From contig JBHOQU010000008.1 in assembly GCA_042408785.1 (NCBI GenBank), forward strand, positions 1-35,635: 35,635 nt of DNA, written 5' to 3'. A model generated the notes under the pieces. The model worked only from the letters and a program-made list of their open reading frames with translations, had not been told where the DNA came from and ran no database searches. The position numbers and the translations under genes are program-made. Shown here one piece after another: positions 1 through 8,984 of this stretch. This DNA comes from JAUQQI01 sp042408785 (GTDB lineage Bacteria; Chloroflexota; Dehalococcoidia; JAUQQI01). How positions within the stretch are numbered: the first letter of the stretch is position 1; each line of letters begins with the position of its first letter.

Positions 1-4
1 CCTT

Positions 5-733
5 TTGGCCCGGCTAACCCTCCGGCAGGTCACCAAGCGGTTCGGGGGGCTCCTCGCGGTCGACGGCTTCTCGGCCGAATTCGAGCCCGGCGAGCTCTGC
101 GCCATTATCGGGCCCAACGGCTCGGGCAAAACCACCCTCCTTAACCTCATAAGCGGCCTTTACCCCGTCGATTCGGGCGAAATCTACCTGGATGGGGAGC
201 GCATCGACACTCTCGGGCCAACCCAGGTCGCCGCCCGGGGGGTGGTGCGCACGTTTCAAATTCCGAAGGTCTTTAAAAACATGACCGTTCGGGAAAACCT
301 GCTTACCGTGGCGGCCGCCGACCACCGCCGGGAATCCCTGGCTGAGGCCGCCGCCGATGCCGGGCGGGCCCTCGGCCTGGTCGGCTTGGAGCGGCTGGCC
401 GCCGCCCCCGCCCGGACTCTCTCGGGCGGGCAGACCATGCTCCTCCAGCTTGCCCAGGCCTTCCTCCACCGCCCCGTCAAACTGCTCCTCCTTGACGAGC
501 CCTTTGCCGGGGTCTCCCCGGCCGTTAAGGAGGTCATCTTCGGCCTCATAAACCGCCTTAACCGCGACTACGGGGCCACCGTGCTCCTCGTAAGCCACGA
601 GATGTCCACCGTCCGGGCCCTGGCGGGCCGGGTGCTGGTCATGGCGTCCGGACGCCTCGTCGCCGACGGGCCCCTGGATACCGTGGCGGCCAACCCGGCC
701 GTCATCGACGCCTACCTGGGACAGCCCCTGTGA
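5..733 (+). CDS. livG: Branched-chain amino acid ABC transporter ATP-binding protein LivG
   Basis: Cytoplasmic ATPase of a Liv/HAAT-type importer; it pairs with LivF to power uptake through LivH-LivM. Visible motifs are Walker A GPNGSGKTT (about residues 36-44), the Q-loop region around TFQ (83-85), the signature LSGGQ (139-143), Walker B LLLLDEP (160-166) and the H-loop histidine in SHE (198). The length of 242 residues is close to the family norm of about 250. The first in-frame start seen is a TTG five bases into the window, which gives the usual LivG N-terminus ending in KRFGG. The true start could still lie upstream, because no ribosome site is visible at the edge. The stop overlaps the GTG of livF by four bases. 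LivG and LivF are told apart here by the histidine H-loop in this protein and the glutamine in the next one. Confidence 0.93.
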   Translation: MARLTLRQVTKRFGGLLAVDGFSAEFEPGELCAIIGPNGSGKTTLLNLISGLYPVDSGEIYLDGERIDTLGPTQVAARGVVRTFQIPKVFKNMTVRENLLTVAAADHRRESLAEAAADAGRALGLVGLERLAAAPARTLSGGQTMLLQLAQAFLHRPVKLLLLDEPFAGVSPAVKEVIFGLINRLNRDYGATVLLVSHEMSTVRALAGRVLVMASGRLVADGPLDTVAANPAVIDAYLGQPL

Positions 734-1479
734 ATGCCCACGGTCCCGTCCTATCCGTCACCGGCCTGCGGGCCGGCTACCTGCCGGAAGTAGACATCCT
801 CCGGGGTATTGACCTCGAGGCCGTGCCCCGGGCCGTCACCACCGTCGTCGGCCCCAACGGGGCCGGGAAATCCACCCTTCTCAAGGCCGTTTTCGGCCTG
901 GTGCCCGTCCGGGCCGGGGCAGTCCGGCTGGACGGGCAGGACATCACCCGTTGGCCGCCCCACCGGTGCAAGCTGGCCGGACTGGCCTACGTGCCCCAGG
1001 CCGCCAGCACCTTCCCCCAGCTGACCGTCGAGGAGAACCTCCGCCTGGGAGGCTGGCTTTTGCGGTCCCAGCCCGCCGAGCTTCGCCGGCGGCTTGAGTG
1101 GGTCTACGAAACCTTCCCCGTCCTGGCCGATTTGCGCCGGGCCCGGGCCACCCTGCTGAGCGGGGGACAGCTTCGGATGCTGGCCATCGCCAAGGAGCTG
1201 GTCGTGCCGCCCAGGGTTCTGCTGGTGGATGAGCCCACCGCCGGCCTTGCGCCTAAGGTGGCGGCCGAGGTCTATGAACTCCTTTCCCGGCTGACCGAGC
1301 TGGGCATTACCATCCTGCTGGTGGACCAGAACGTCATCGAATCGGTTAAAATTGCGTGCAGGTGTTATCTCATTGCCGAGGGCCGGGTGGTCCGGTCGGA
1401 GTCGGGGCGCTGGTTCCTGCAGAACCTGCCGCAGGTCATCCGGGAAATGCTTCAGGGAAGGATAGAGGCCACCGCATGA
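730..1479 (+). CDS. livF: Branched-chain amino acid ABC transporter ATP-binding protein LivF
   Basis: Second ATPase of the importer. Walker A GPNGAGKST lies at about 41-49, LSGGQ at 143-147 and VDEP at 166-169. The H-loop position carries glutamine (VDQN, Q200), as is usual in LivF. The GTG start overlaps the livG stop as GTGA, so translation is probably coupled. The 249 residues are slightly longer than the usual 233-240, with a short C-terminal tail. The stop overlaps the next gene's ATG as ATGA. Gene order and motifs make the assignment secure; the transported substrate cannot be read from the ATPase. Confidence 0.93.
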   Translation: MNAHGPVLSVTGLRAGYLPEVDILRGIDLEAVPRAVTTVVGPNGAGKSTLLKAVFGLVPVRAGAVRLDGQDITRWPPHRCKLAGLAYVPQAASTFPQLTVEENLRLGGWLLRSQPAELRRRLEWVYETFPVLADLRRARATLLSGGQLRMLAIAKELVVPPRVLLVDEPTAGLAPKVAAEVYELLSRLTELGITILLVDQNVIESVKIACRCYLIAEGRVVRSESGRWFLQNLPQVIREMLQGRIEATA

Positions 1480-2204
1480 GCACGGTAGACGGCGGCCGCA
1501 ACGTCTACGGCCTCGGGCTCGGGGTGCTCCTCCTCGAGACCCGTTTTCCGCGCATCCCGGGGGACATCGGCAACGCCACCTCCTACCGGGTGCCGGTCCG
1601 GTTCAAGGTGGTGCCCGGGGCCTTCGTTCGCCGGGTGGTTAATGCCGACCCCGACCCGACCCTGGCCGCCGACTTCATTGCCGCCGGCCGGGAGTTGGAG
1701 GCCGAGGGGGTTCGGGCCATCACCACCAGCTGCGGCTTTATGGTCCTCTTCCAGGATGCCATCGCCCGGGCCCTGTCGGTGCCCTTCTTTGCCTCGTCCC
1801 TGCTCCTCCTTCCCCTGGTTTACCGGCTAACCGGCCGGCCTGTCGGCGTCATCACGGCCAGTGCCCGGGCCCTTAGCCCCAGGCATCTGGCCGCCGCCTG
1901 CGCCGGCCAGGAGATCCCGGTGACCGTTGCGGGCCTGGAAGACCGCCCGGCCTTCCGGTCGGCCATTCTTGAGGACGGCCTGGAGCTGGACCCGGTCCGG
2001 GTCGAGGCCGAGGTGGTCGAGACGGCTTTGGGGCTGATTCGCCGGGCCCCCGAGGTGGGGGCGATCCTGTTCGAGTGCCACAACCTACCGCCCTACGCGG
2101 CCGCCGTTCAGCGGGCCACCGGCCGGCCGGTCTTTCACATCTTCCACCTGGTCGACCTGGTCCTGGGCGGCGCGCTGCCGGGCCGGTTTGAAGGCTGGCT
2201 TTAG
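1476..2204 (+). CDS. Aspartate/glutamate racemase family protein in the liv operon
   Basis: A 242-residue protein of the Asp/Glu/hydantoin racemase superfamily. Two cysteines sit in the expected halves: C86 in TTSCGFM and C201 in ECHNLPPY. This matches the two-cysteine acid/base arrangement of cofactor-independent racemases. In this superfamily, members without a measured activity may be racemases, decarboxylases or isomerases, so the substrate is unknown. The open frame runs further upstream, but the ATG at 1476 overlaps the livF stop (ATGA) and removes a 40-residue segment that only reads antisense-like coding in livF. The position between livF and the binding protein suggests it acts on the imported compound, for example converting one stereoisomer. 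That is inference from context only. Confidence 0.8.
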   Translation: MSTVDGGRNVYGLGLGVLLLETRFPRIPGDIGNATSYRVPVRFKVVPGAFVRRVVNADPDPTLAADFIAAGRELEAEGVRAITTSCGFMVLFQDAIARALSVPFFASSLLLLPLVYRLTGRPVGVITASARALSPRHLAAACAGQEIPVTVAGLEDRPAFRSAILEDGLELDPVRVEAEVVETALGLIRRAPEVGAILFECHNLPPYAAAVQRATGRPVFHIFHLVDLVLGGALPGRFEGWL

Positions 2205-2227
2205 TCAAACACCGGAGGTAAGCGCTC

Positions 2228-3487
2228 ATGGGCTCGGTCTTAAGGCAGACGGGACTTGTCGGGCTTCTGGTAGCTCTGGTCTTCGCGGCCTGCGCCCCGG
2301 GCGGGGCCCCCGCCCCCGGTCCCCAGGCCCCGACGGAGGGGCCGCCCGTGAAAATCGGGGTGCTTACTCCCCTCTCCCCGCCGGGGGATGCGGCCGCCGG
2401 CCAACTTATCGTCCGGGGGGCAACCCTGGGGGCCGAATACGTTAACTCCGTGCTGGGCGGGGTGCTTGGGCCTAAATGCAACGCCCCGACCGGCAAGGTG
2501 GAGGTCGTTACGGCCGACGACGCCGGAACCCCGGAAAAGGGCGTGGCGGGGTTCCGCAAGCTGGTGGCCGAGGACAAGGTGGTGGCCGTGGTCGGCCAGT
2601 TCCACAGCTCGGTAACCCTGGCCCTGGCCCCGGTGGCCGACCAGCTCCAGGTGCCCCTCTTCTCGACCCAGTCATCCGACACGAAGATAACGGCCAACCA
2701 CTACGCCTTTGTCTTCCAGACCCACACCATCACGGCCGACCGCGCGGCGGCCGTGGCCCAGTTCATCAAAGAATATGGCTTTAAAAAAGTGGCCATTGTG
2801 GCCGAAAATACCGACTACGGCGCCGGCAATACCGATGCCCTCAAGGCCGAGCTGAGCCGGGTGGCCCCCGCGGTAGAGGTCCGGAGCTGGGTCTTCGACC
2901 GCCAGACGGCTGACCTGACGCCCCTTCTTCTGCAGGTTAAAGAGTTCGGGCCCGACCTGATTTACAACCTGGGGGTCGGGGCCCCGGCCTATCTCGTGGT
3001 TAAGCAGGCCAACGACGTGGGCCTCCTGCCCCAGACCCCCATGGTGATATCCTACGACGTGCCCATCCGGCCCGAGTTCTGGCAGAACCTTGGGCCCCTG
3101 GGCAAGGGGATTATTTTCGTCGCCTACTACCACCCCAAGCAGCCCCTCACGGACGCGGGCAGGTGGATGCAGCAGCAGTACGAGGCCAGGTACCGGGAGC
3201 CCGCCCTTTACAGCTCCTTTGCGGCCTTCGGCAACGTCATCGTCGTGGCCCAGGCCATAAACCAGGCCTGCTCCACCAAGGGCCCCGACATCGTCAAGGC
3301 CCTGGAGACCGGCCGGTTTAAATCCTGGAACCTGGATTCCGCCGGCTTCCCCCGGGCCGAGGGGGCCGACTGGCACCGGGTTAAGCAGCCCCTGCTGCTC
3401 CTTCAGTACACGGCCGTCAACCAGCCCTTCGACCAGGCCACCATCCTGTTCCCGCCCGAGATGAAGACGGGCACCCTTCAGCGCTAG
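2228..3487 (+). CDS. Liv-type ABC transporter substrate-binding lipoprotein
   Basis: Extracytoplasmic solute-binding protein of the branched-chain amino acid family (Peripla_BP_6 fold), 419 residues. The N-terminus has one arginine, a hydrophobic stretch (residues 9-21) and a lipobox-like FAAC with Cys22, followed by a Pro/Gly/Ala-rich linker. This predicts a lipid-anchored receptor. The mature part starts with VKIGVLTPLSPPGD, the usual first strand of the fold, and contains GQFHSSVTLALAPVADQ and FSTQSSDTKIT-like ligand-loop segments. The ribosome site GGAGG lies about eight bases before the ATG. It sits between the racemase-family gene and livH in one operon. The ligand could be a branched-chain amino acid, an amide or an aromatic acid; sequence alone does not decide. 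Confidence 0.88.
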   Translation: MGSVLRQTGLVGLLVALVFAACAPGGAPAPGPQAPTEGPPVKIGVLTPLSPPGDAAAGQLIVRGATLGAEYVNSVLGGVLGPKCNAPTGKVEVVTADDAGTPEKGVAGFRKLVAEDKVVAVVGQFHSSVTLALAPVADQLQVPLFSTQSSDTKITANHYAFVFQTHTITADRAAAVAQFIKEYGFKKVAIVAENTDYGAGNTDALKAELSRVAPAVEVRSWVFDRQTADLTPLLLQVKEFGPDLIYNLGVGAPAYLVVKQANDVGLLPQTPMVISYDVPIRPEFWQNLGPLGKGIIFVAYYHPKQPLTDAGRWMQQQYEARYREPALYSSFAAFGNVIVVAQAINQACSTKGPDIVKALETGRFKSWNLDSAGFPRAEGADWHRVKQPLLLLQYTAVNQPFDQATILFPPEMKTGTLQR

Positions 3488-3492
3488 GGGTT

Positions 3493-4377
3493 ATGGGCCA
3501 GCTTCCGCAGGTGGTCGTCGCCGGCCTGATGATGGGAGCCCTCTACGCCCTGATGGCCGTAGGGATCACGTTCATCTACAGCCTGATGAAGATGATCAAC
3601 TGGGCCATGGGCGAGTTTTACATGCTGGGAAGCTACGCCCAGCTCGTGCTGATAACCCTCCTCCTGGGCCCCGGCCTCTGGTTCCTGGGCGTTCCCCTTT
3701 CCATGGTGGGGGTTTTCCTGCTGGGACTGGCCATTCAGAAGGGGCTGCTGGCCCCCATGTTCGGGCCGGAGGCGGAGCGCCGGGATGAGTACGCCACCAT
3801 CGTCACCATCGCCCTGTCGGTTTTGACCCAGAACCTGGCCACCATCCTGGCCGGGCCCTACCAGTGGTCGCCCCCGGAATACCTGCCGCTGGTAACCGTC
3901 GGGGGCGTATCGGTTAACGGCAGCCGACTGGCGGCCGCTGCCGGGGCCCTCATTATCCTCGGGGCCTTTTATTTTCTGGTCCGGCGGACCTGGCTCGGGC
4001 TGGCCTTCCTGGGGGCGGCCCAGAACCGGGTGGGGGCTGAGGTGGCCGGAATCGACGTCCGGCGGCTTGACGGCCTGGCCTTCGGGATCGGGGTCGCCCT
4101 GGCCGCGGCCGCCGGGGCGCTGCTGGCCCCGGTCTTCCTCGTCTACCCCACTAACGGGGCCGTAAGCACCGTGAAGGGCTTTGAAATCATCGTGATCGGC
4201 GGCCTCGGGTCCCTGACGGGCAGTGTGGTGGCCGCGTTCCTCCTGGGGCTGGTGGAAAGTTTCGGGTCCGTCTTCATATCCCCCGCCTACCAGGACCTTT
4301 ACGGGTTCGTCTTTTTAATCGCCATGCTCTTCCTGCGGCCCCAGGGCATCTTCGGCGAGCGGGAGCGGCGGGCCTAG
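3493..4377 (+). CDS. livH: Branched-chain amino acid ABC transporter permease LivH
   Basis: Integral membrane permease, 294 residues, with about eight predicted hydrophobic segments. The N-terminus GLMMGALYALMAVGITFIYSLMKMINWAMGEFYMLG is represented by its typical LivH start: an ALYAL segment followed by an N-x-A-x-G-E motif. A later segment (GAEVAGIDVRRLDGLAFGIG) carries the cytoplasmic loop that contacts the ATPases, and the FEIIVIGGLGSLTGS segment near the end is also family-typical. The ATG starts six bases after the binding-protein stop. LivM follows one base after the stop. Confidence is high for the family; the substrate is open. Confidence 0.92.
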   Translation: MGQLPQVVVAGLMMGALYALMAVGITFIYSLMKMINWAMGEFYMLGSYAQLVLITLLLGPGLWFLGVPLSMVGVFLLGLAIQKGLLAPMFGPEAERRDEYATIVTIALSVLTQNLATILAGPYQWSPPEYLPLVTVGGVSVNGSRLAAAAGALIILGAFYFLVRRTWLGLAFLGAAQNRVGAEVAGIDVRRLDGLAFGIGVALAAAAGALLAPVFLVYPTNGAVSTVKGFEIIVIGGLGSLTGSVVAAFLLGLVESFGSVFISPAYQDLYGFVFLIAMLFLRPQGIFGERERRA

Positions 4378-4378
4378 G

Positions 4379-5377
4379 GTGGGCGAGCTTCGGGAGGTGG
4401 GGACCGCATCCGCGCCCGGGCCGGCCGCCCTGAGCGGCCGCATCGGGGCGGCGGCCCGGTGGGGTTGGGTGGTCCTACCGGCCGGCCTCGCCTTGGCGGC
4501 ACCCCTCTTGCTGAGCCCGTACGGCGTCCACGTGGCCATCATCGCCCTCTACTACGCCGTTCTGGGCGTCTCCTGGAACCTGGTCGCCGGCTACACCGGC
4601 CAGTTCTCCCTCGCCCAACACGCGTTCGCCGGCCTCGGGGCCTACGCCTCGGCCGGGGCGGTGCTGGCCCTGGGGTTCCCCGTCTGGGCCGGGATCCTGG
4701 CGGGCACCCTGTCCGCGGCCATGAGCGGCTACCTGCTGGGCAGCCTCACCCTCCGGATGCGGGGAATCTACCTGGCCATCACCACCTGGGCCTTTGCCGA
4801 ATCCTTCCGGATCCTCCTTTCGGTGAATTACCAGGTTACCCGGGGTGACATGGGGCTCATTGTGCCCCTGCTTCTGGGGACCCTCGACCCGGTTCCCAAC
4901 TATTACGTGTTTGTCGGCCTCACGGCCGGGGTGCTTCTCCTTTCGGCCGCGGTGTTGAGGTCCAAAGTCGGCCTGCGCATCCGGGCCATCCGGGACGACG
5001 AGGAGGCGGCGGCCGTGCGGGGCATCGATGTGGTGCGCTGGAAGAAGTTCATCTTCACCCTGAGCGCCGCCATCGCCGGCCTGGCCGGGGCCGTCTACGG
5101 CCACTACATCGGCCTGCTCGCCCCATCGCAGGTTCGGTTTACCGAGATGGCCTTTATCATCATCTCGGTGGTCCTGGGGGGATTCCGGTCATTCTGGGGG
5201 CCCGTGGTGGGGGCGGTAGTGGCCGAGGGCCTGGCCGAGGCCCTGCGCCTTTCCGGGGAGGCCCGGATGGTGCTCTTCGGGCTCTTTGTGATCCTGCTGA
5301 TGCGGGCCTATCCGGCCGGCCTGGTCGGACTGATCGCGGCCGTGGGCCGGAGGCTCGGCCCCCGGCCCAAGCCCTAA
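4379..5377 (+). CDS. livM: Branched-chain amino acid ABC transporter permease LivM
   Basis: Second permease subunit, 332 residues, multi-spanning. It has the LivM hallmarks LVAGYTGQFSLAQHAF (about residues 68-83) and, near the C-terminus, MAFIIISVVLGGFRSFWGPVVGA. The first 25 residues are polar and Ala/Gly-rich before the first membrane span. The start is a GTG one base after the livH stop; there is no clear separate ribosome site, so coupling to livH is likely. The stop codon overlaps the stop of the oppositely oriented UPF0182 gene by four bases (CTAA at 5374-5377), leaving no room for a terminator between the two operons. Confidence 0.92.
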   Translation: MGELREVGTASAPGPAALSGRIGAAARWGWVVLPAGLALAAPLLLSPYGVHVAIIALYYAVLGVSWNLVAGYTGQFSLAQHAFAGLGAYASAGAVLALGFPVWAGILAGTLSAAMSGYLLGSLTLRMRGIYLAITTWAFAESFRILLSVNYQVTRGDMGLIVPLLLGTLDPVPNYYVFVGLTAGVLLLSAAVLRSKVGLRIRAIRDDEEAAAVRGIDVVRWKKFIFTLSAAIAGLAGAVYGHYIGLLAPSQVRFTEMAFIIISVVLGGFRSFWGPVVGAVVAEGLAEALRLSGEARMVLFGLFVILLMRAYPAGLVGLIAAVGRRLGPRPKP

Positions 5378-8139
5378 CGGGGACCCGTCTCTTCTACCAG
5401 CCGGTTAAGGATAGCCTCGAGATTTTTTAGGGCTTCGCCGTAGCCGGTCCAGTCCCCCTGACGCAGCCTTTCCAGGGCCCGGTCGTAGGCCTCCTTGGCC
5501 TGCCGGACCAGGTCGGCCACCGTACCCGGGGCCGGCGACGGGCTCGGACCCGGCGGTTGGGTCGGGAGGGGCAGGCCGACCACCCGGGCGAGCGCCTCGT
5601 CCAGGGTCGCCTCCATTGCCAGCCGGTCTCCCACCGCCACGACCACCCGCTTAAGCTCCGGAATCTGGCCCCGCTCGGCCTGTAAATAGATCGGCTCCAC
5701 GTAGATGACGGACCGGTTTACGGGGATGACCAGCAGGTTCCCCCGGATGACGTCCGACCCGGCCTGGCTCCAGAGGGTGAACTGGGCCGAGACCTGCGGG
5801 TCCTGGTCGATGCGGGCCTCGACCTGGATGGGCCCGAAAACCAGCTTCTCTTTCGAGAACTTATAAACCACCATGTCCCCGTAGGCCGGGGGGTCGGACC
5901 GGGCCGCAAGCCAGGCGATCATGTTGGGCCGCCGGGCGGCCACAAAGGGCTGCATCAAGATAAACTCTTCCCGGGCCTCCCCTGGCAGCCGCATGATCAC
6001 GTAGTAGGGCTGGACGTCCACCACCTCCCGGCGGGGACCGAAAAGCTCCTTCGGAATCTCCCAGAGGTCCTCCCGGTTGTAAAAGACCGTCGGGTCCGTC
6101 ATGTGGTAAAGCCGGTAAAGCTCGGCCTGGGCCCGGAAAAGGTCCTCGGGATACCGAAAGTGGCGGCGGATGCTTTCCGGGGCCCGGTCCGCCGGGACAA
6201 AGAGGTCCGGAAAGATCTTCTGGTAAACCCGGATCAGGGGGTCCTCGGGGTCGAAGACGTAGAGGGTGACCGTTCCGTCGTAGGCGTCCACGACGGCCTT
6301 GACCGAGTTTCGAATGTAGTTAAAGCTGGCCGTTCGGCTCCGGTACGGCTGGGCGTGGGGGAAGTAGCCGCTGGTGGTGTAGCCGTCCACGACCCAGACC
6401 AGGCGGCCCTCGGCGATGACGATATACGGGTCGGAGTCAAAGGCAAGAAACGGGGCGATGCTTTCCAGCCGCTCCCGGATGTTTCGGCGGAAAAGCACCC
6501 GGCTCTGGTCGGTTATGAAGTTGCTCAGGAGGATATTCGGGTCGCCGAAAAACCAGGCGAAGGCCGCCCGCCGAACCCAGGAGTCCAGCCGGATGCCCCC
6601 CCGGCCGGCGTAGGCGGAATACACGTTCTCGTCGCCCCGGGGGTAGTCAAACTCGGCCGCCAGGGTGTTGACGATGACGTAATTGCGGGTGCGCTCCCCA
6701 TGGTAGATCTCCGGCCGCTCCACCGGGATCAGCCCCGAAGGCGGTATGTCCTTGATAAAAAACCGGGGCAGGCCTTCCGGCCCGGCCTCGTTCACCGGGC
6801 TCATAACCACCCCGTAGCCGTGGGTGAACACCAGGTGCCGGTTCTGCCAGGTGTTAGCCTCGGCGGGCAGCTGGTCGGAAAGCTCCCGGGCCGAGATGAG
6901 CACCTGCCGGTACCTTCCCCCGACCACGTAGCGGTCGATGTCCACGTCGACGAACTCGTAGTAGGGGCGGATGCTCTGGAGCTGCTGGTAAACCGTCAGG
7001 GTCGGCCGCCAGTCCCACAGCCGGACGTTCTCCAAGGTTGCCCGGTTCTGCCGGACCTTCTCGGGGGTGAGCTGTTCGTCGGTTTCGTAGGGGACCTCCC
7101 GGATGCGGTCGAGGCCGAAGGCCAGCCGGGTCATTCGGATGGTGTTTTCAATATACGGGCGCTCCTTGGCCAGCTCGGTCGGCCGAACCTCGAACTGTTG
7201 GACCAGGCTGGGGAAGACCGCCCCGCCGAAGATGGCGGCCACCACCCACACCCCGGCCCCGACGGCCGCCGGCTTAAAGCCCACGAAGGGGACGGCAAAC
7301 AGGGTTAAGGCCAGGAGAATGCTGAGGCCCGTAAGCACCCGGAAGGCCGGGAGCTGGGCGTTGACGTCGGCGTAGCTGGCCCCCGGCACCACCCCCCGGG
7401 TGGAGTAGACGACCTCGTAGCCCAAGACCACGTAGTTGGCGGCCAGAATCAGGGCCAGAAAGCCCCCGAGGAAGGCCAGGTGGGCCACCACCGCCCCCGG
7501 AACCACCACCTTCCCCGACCACCCCTCCTCGGCCGAGAGGTTGATAAGGTAGTAGGCCCCGGTGCCGATGAGGCTGATGATAAAGAGGGCGAGGAAGGCC
7601 GAGACCAGAAACCGGAGGAGGGGCAGGGTGAAGAGATAAAAGCCAACCTCCTGGCCCAGGATGGGCTCGGTCAGGCCGAAGGGTTCGGCGTTGAGCCACT
7701 GCAGAAAGGTGAGCCAGCGTCCGGCGGCCAGGCCCCCGAAGAGCAGACTGCCGCCGGCCAGCATCCCCAGCACCACCGGCCGGGGGATAACCGGGCCGGC
7801 CAGCTCCCGGAACACCGCCCCAAAGCCGGGCCGTCGGGCCACGATTCGGCCGGCCACAAGCAGGTTCGCCCCAAAGACGGCCCCGGCCATCAGGGTGCCC
7901 CCGAGGAAGGCCAGCGCCTGGGCCAAGACCCGGGTCAGGTAGGCCGAGACGAAACCTAAAGAGTCGAACCAGAGGTACTCGACGTAAAGCTCGGTGGCGA
8001 TAATCCCGAGGGCAAAGAAGGCGGCCAGCCCAAAGCCGGCCCAAAGCAACAGCCCCACCCCGCAGCCGGACCGACGCCGGGCCCGCCGGCCCCTGGCCAG
8101 CCGGTCCCAGTCGATTTCGGCGAAGGGGTCCCTGGCCAC
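5374..8139 (-). CDS. UPF0182 family large membrane protein
   Basis: A protein of 921 residues from the GTG at 8139. The N-terminal third holds about seven hydrophobic spans. It is followed by the conserved segment VQQFEVRPTELAKERPYIEN and then a large, probably extracytoplasmic, domain with the family-typical stretches FGDPNILLS and PEDLFRAQAELYRLYH. A Pro/Ser/Gly linker leads to a helical C-terminus (AKEAYDRALERLRQGDW) resembling a single helical repeat. The function of UPF0182 is unknown. The open frame extends to 8247, but that would overlap argB by 77 bases. The GTG at 8139 begins VARDPFAEIDW and leaves a 31-base gap after argB. It is the last gene of the arg operon on this strand. Confidence 0.85.
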   Translation of the reverse strand: MARDPFAEIDWDRLARGRRARRRSGCGVGLLLWAGFGLAAFFALGIIATELYVEYLWFDSLGFVSAYLTRVLAQALAFLGGTLMAGAVFGANLLVAGRIVARRPGFGAVFRELAGPVIPRPVVLGMLAGGSLLFGGLAAGRWLTFLQWLNAEPFGLTEPILGQEVGFYLFTLPLLRFLVSAFLALFIISLIGTGAYYLINLSAEEGWSGKVVVPGAVVAHLAFLGGFLALILAANYVVLGYEVVYSTRGVVPGASYADVNAQLPAFRVLTGLSILLALTLFAVPFVGFKPAAVGAGVWVVAAIFGGAVFPSLVQQFEVRPTELAKERPYIENTIRMTRLAFGLDRIREVPYETDEQLTPEKVRQNRATLENVRLWDWRPTLTVYQQLQSIRPYYEFVDVDIDRYVVGGRYRQVLISARELSDQLPAEANTWQNRHLVFTHGYGVVMSPVNEAGPEGLPRFFIKDIPPSGLIPVERPEIYHGERTRNYVIVNTLAAEFDYPRGDENVYSAYAGRGGIRLDSWVRRAAFAWFFGDPNILLSNFITDQSRVLFRRNIRERLESIAPFLAFDSDPYIVIAEGRLVWVVDGYTTSGYFPHAQPYRSRTASFNYIRNSVKAVVDAYDGTVTLYVFDPEDPLIRVYQKIFPDLFVPADRAPESIRRHFRYPEDLFRAQAELYRLYHMTDPTVFYNREDLWEIPKELFGPRREVVDVQPYYVIMRLPGEAREEFILMQPFVAARRPNMIAWLAARSDPPAYGDMVVYKFSKEKLVFGPIQVEARIDQDPQVSAQFTLWSQAGSDVIRGNLLVIPVNRSVIYVEPIYLQAERGQIPELKRVVVAVGDRLAMEATLDEALARVVGLPLPTQPPGPSPSPAPGTVADLVRQAKEAYDRALERLRQGDWTGYGEALKNLEAILNRLVEETGPR

Positions 8140-8170
8140 ACCAATCTCGCTTTGCCGGCGTTCCGAACCG

Positions 8171-8971
8171 TCAGCCGGCCCGGAACACCGTTCCCGCCAC
8201 GCCCTCCCCGCTGAACAGGCGGCGCAAACTGCCGGGCACGCCCCCATCCACTACCCAGGCGGTGCCCCCAGCCGCCACCGCCCGGAGGCAGGCCCCCACC
8301 TTGGGGATCATGCCGCCGCTGGCCACCCCGCCCTCCACCAGGGCCGCGGCCTGGGCCGGCGTGAGCTCCGGCACCGTCCGGCCCGTGCCGTCCAGGACCC
8401 CGGGGGTATCGGTCAGCAACACCAGGTCGGCCCCGAGGGCGGCCGCCAGTTCCCCGGCCACCGTGTCGGCATTTAGGTTGAGACAGACCGGCCGAAGGCC
8501 GTCGGCGGTGGGCTCCAGGTAGAGGCCGATGGGCGCCACCACCGGCAGGTAGCCGGCGGTCAGCAGCCGGTCGAGCAGACCCAGGTCGACCCCTTCCACC
8601 CGGCCCACCAGCCCCAGCTCCGGGTCGGCCGGGCTGGCCCGGATGAGGCCCCCATCGACCCCCGCCAGGCCCAGGGCCTTCACCCCCAGGGCCTGGAGGC
8701 CGGCCACCAGCTGCTTGTTTACCAGGCCGGCCAGGACGGCCATCGCCACCTCCAGGCTGGGGCCGTCGGTGACCCGGAGTCCCCGAACGAAGCGGGGCTC
8801 CAGGCCGAGACGCCGCTGCCAATCGCTGATGAGGGGACCGCCCCCGTGGACCAGGACCAGCCGGACCGCCTGACGCCCGAGCCAGGCCAGGTCGGCCAGG
8901 GTGGTATCCTCCGCGCCGAGGGTACTGCCGCCGATCTTTACCACCAGCGGCCGGGTGCCCGGGCTAACCAT
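8171..8971 (-). CDS. argB: Acetylglutamate kinase
   Basis: Phosphorylates N-acetylglutamate with ATP, the second step of arginine synthesis; cytoplasmic amino-acid-kinase fold. The 266 residues contain KIGGSTL (K12), VHGGGP (41-46), the RVTD motif (66-69), NLNADTVAGELA (N167) and GGMIPK (K224), all in the expected order. The start is the ATG at 8971, 13 bases after the argJ stop, with a GGGGCAGG ribosome site; the longer open frame upstream lies inside argJ. The LysW-type relative LysZ is the main alternative, but adjacent argJ and argC argue for the acetyl-glutamate enzyme. Sensitivity to arginine feedback cannot be judged here; the protein lacks the long N-terminal extension seen in some hexameric, inhibited forms. 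Confidence 0.92.
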   Translation of the reverse strand: MVSPGTRPLVVKIGGSTLGAEDTTLADLAWLGRQAVRLVLVHGGGPLISDWQRRLGLEPRFVRGLRVTDGPSLEVAMAVLAGLVNKQLVAGLQALGVKALGLAGVDGGLIRASPADPELGLVGRVEGVDLGLLDRLLTAGYLPVVAPIGLYLEPTADGLRPVCLNLNADTVAGELAAALGADLVLLTDTPGVLDGTGRTVPELTPAQAAALVEGGVASGGMIPKVGACLRAVAAGGTAWVVDGGVPGSLRRLFSGEGVAGTVFRAG

Positions 8972-8984
8972 CTCAGACCTGCCC

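Noticed and set aside
6103..7308. A 401-residue open frame on the plus strand, opposite the UPF0182 gene
   Set aside because: It is composition-driven: the high GC content keeps the antisense frame open. The translation is Gly/Pro/Val/Asp-rich with no domain, and the minus strand encodes a conserved family.
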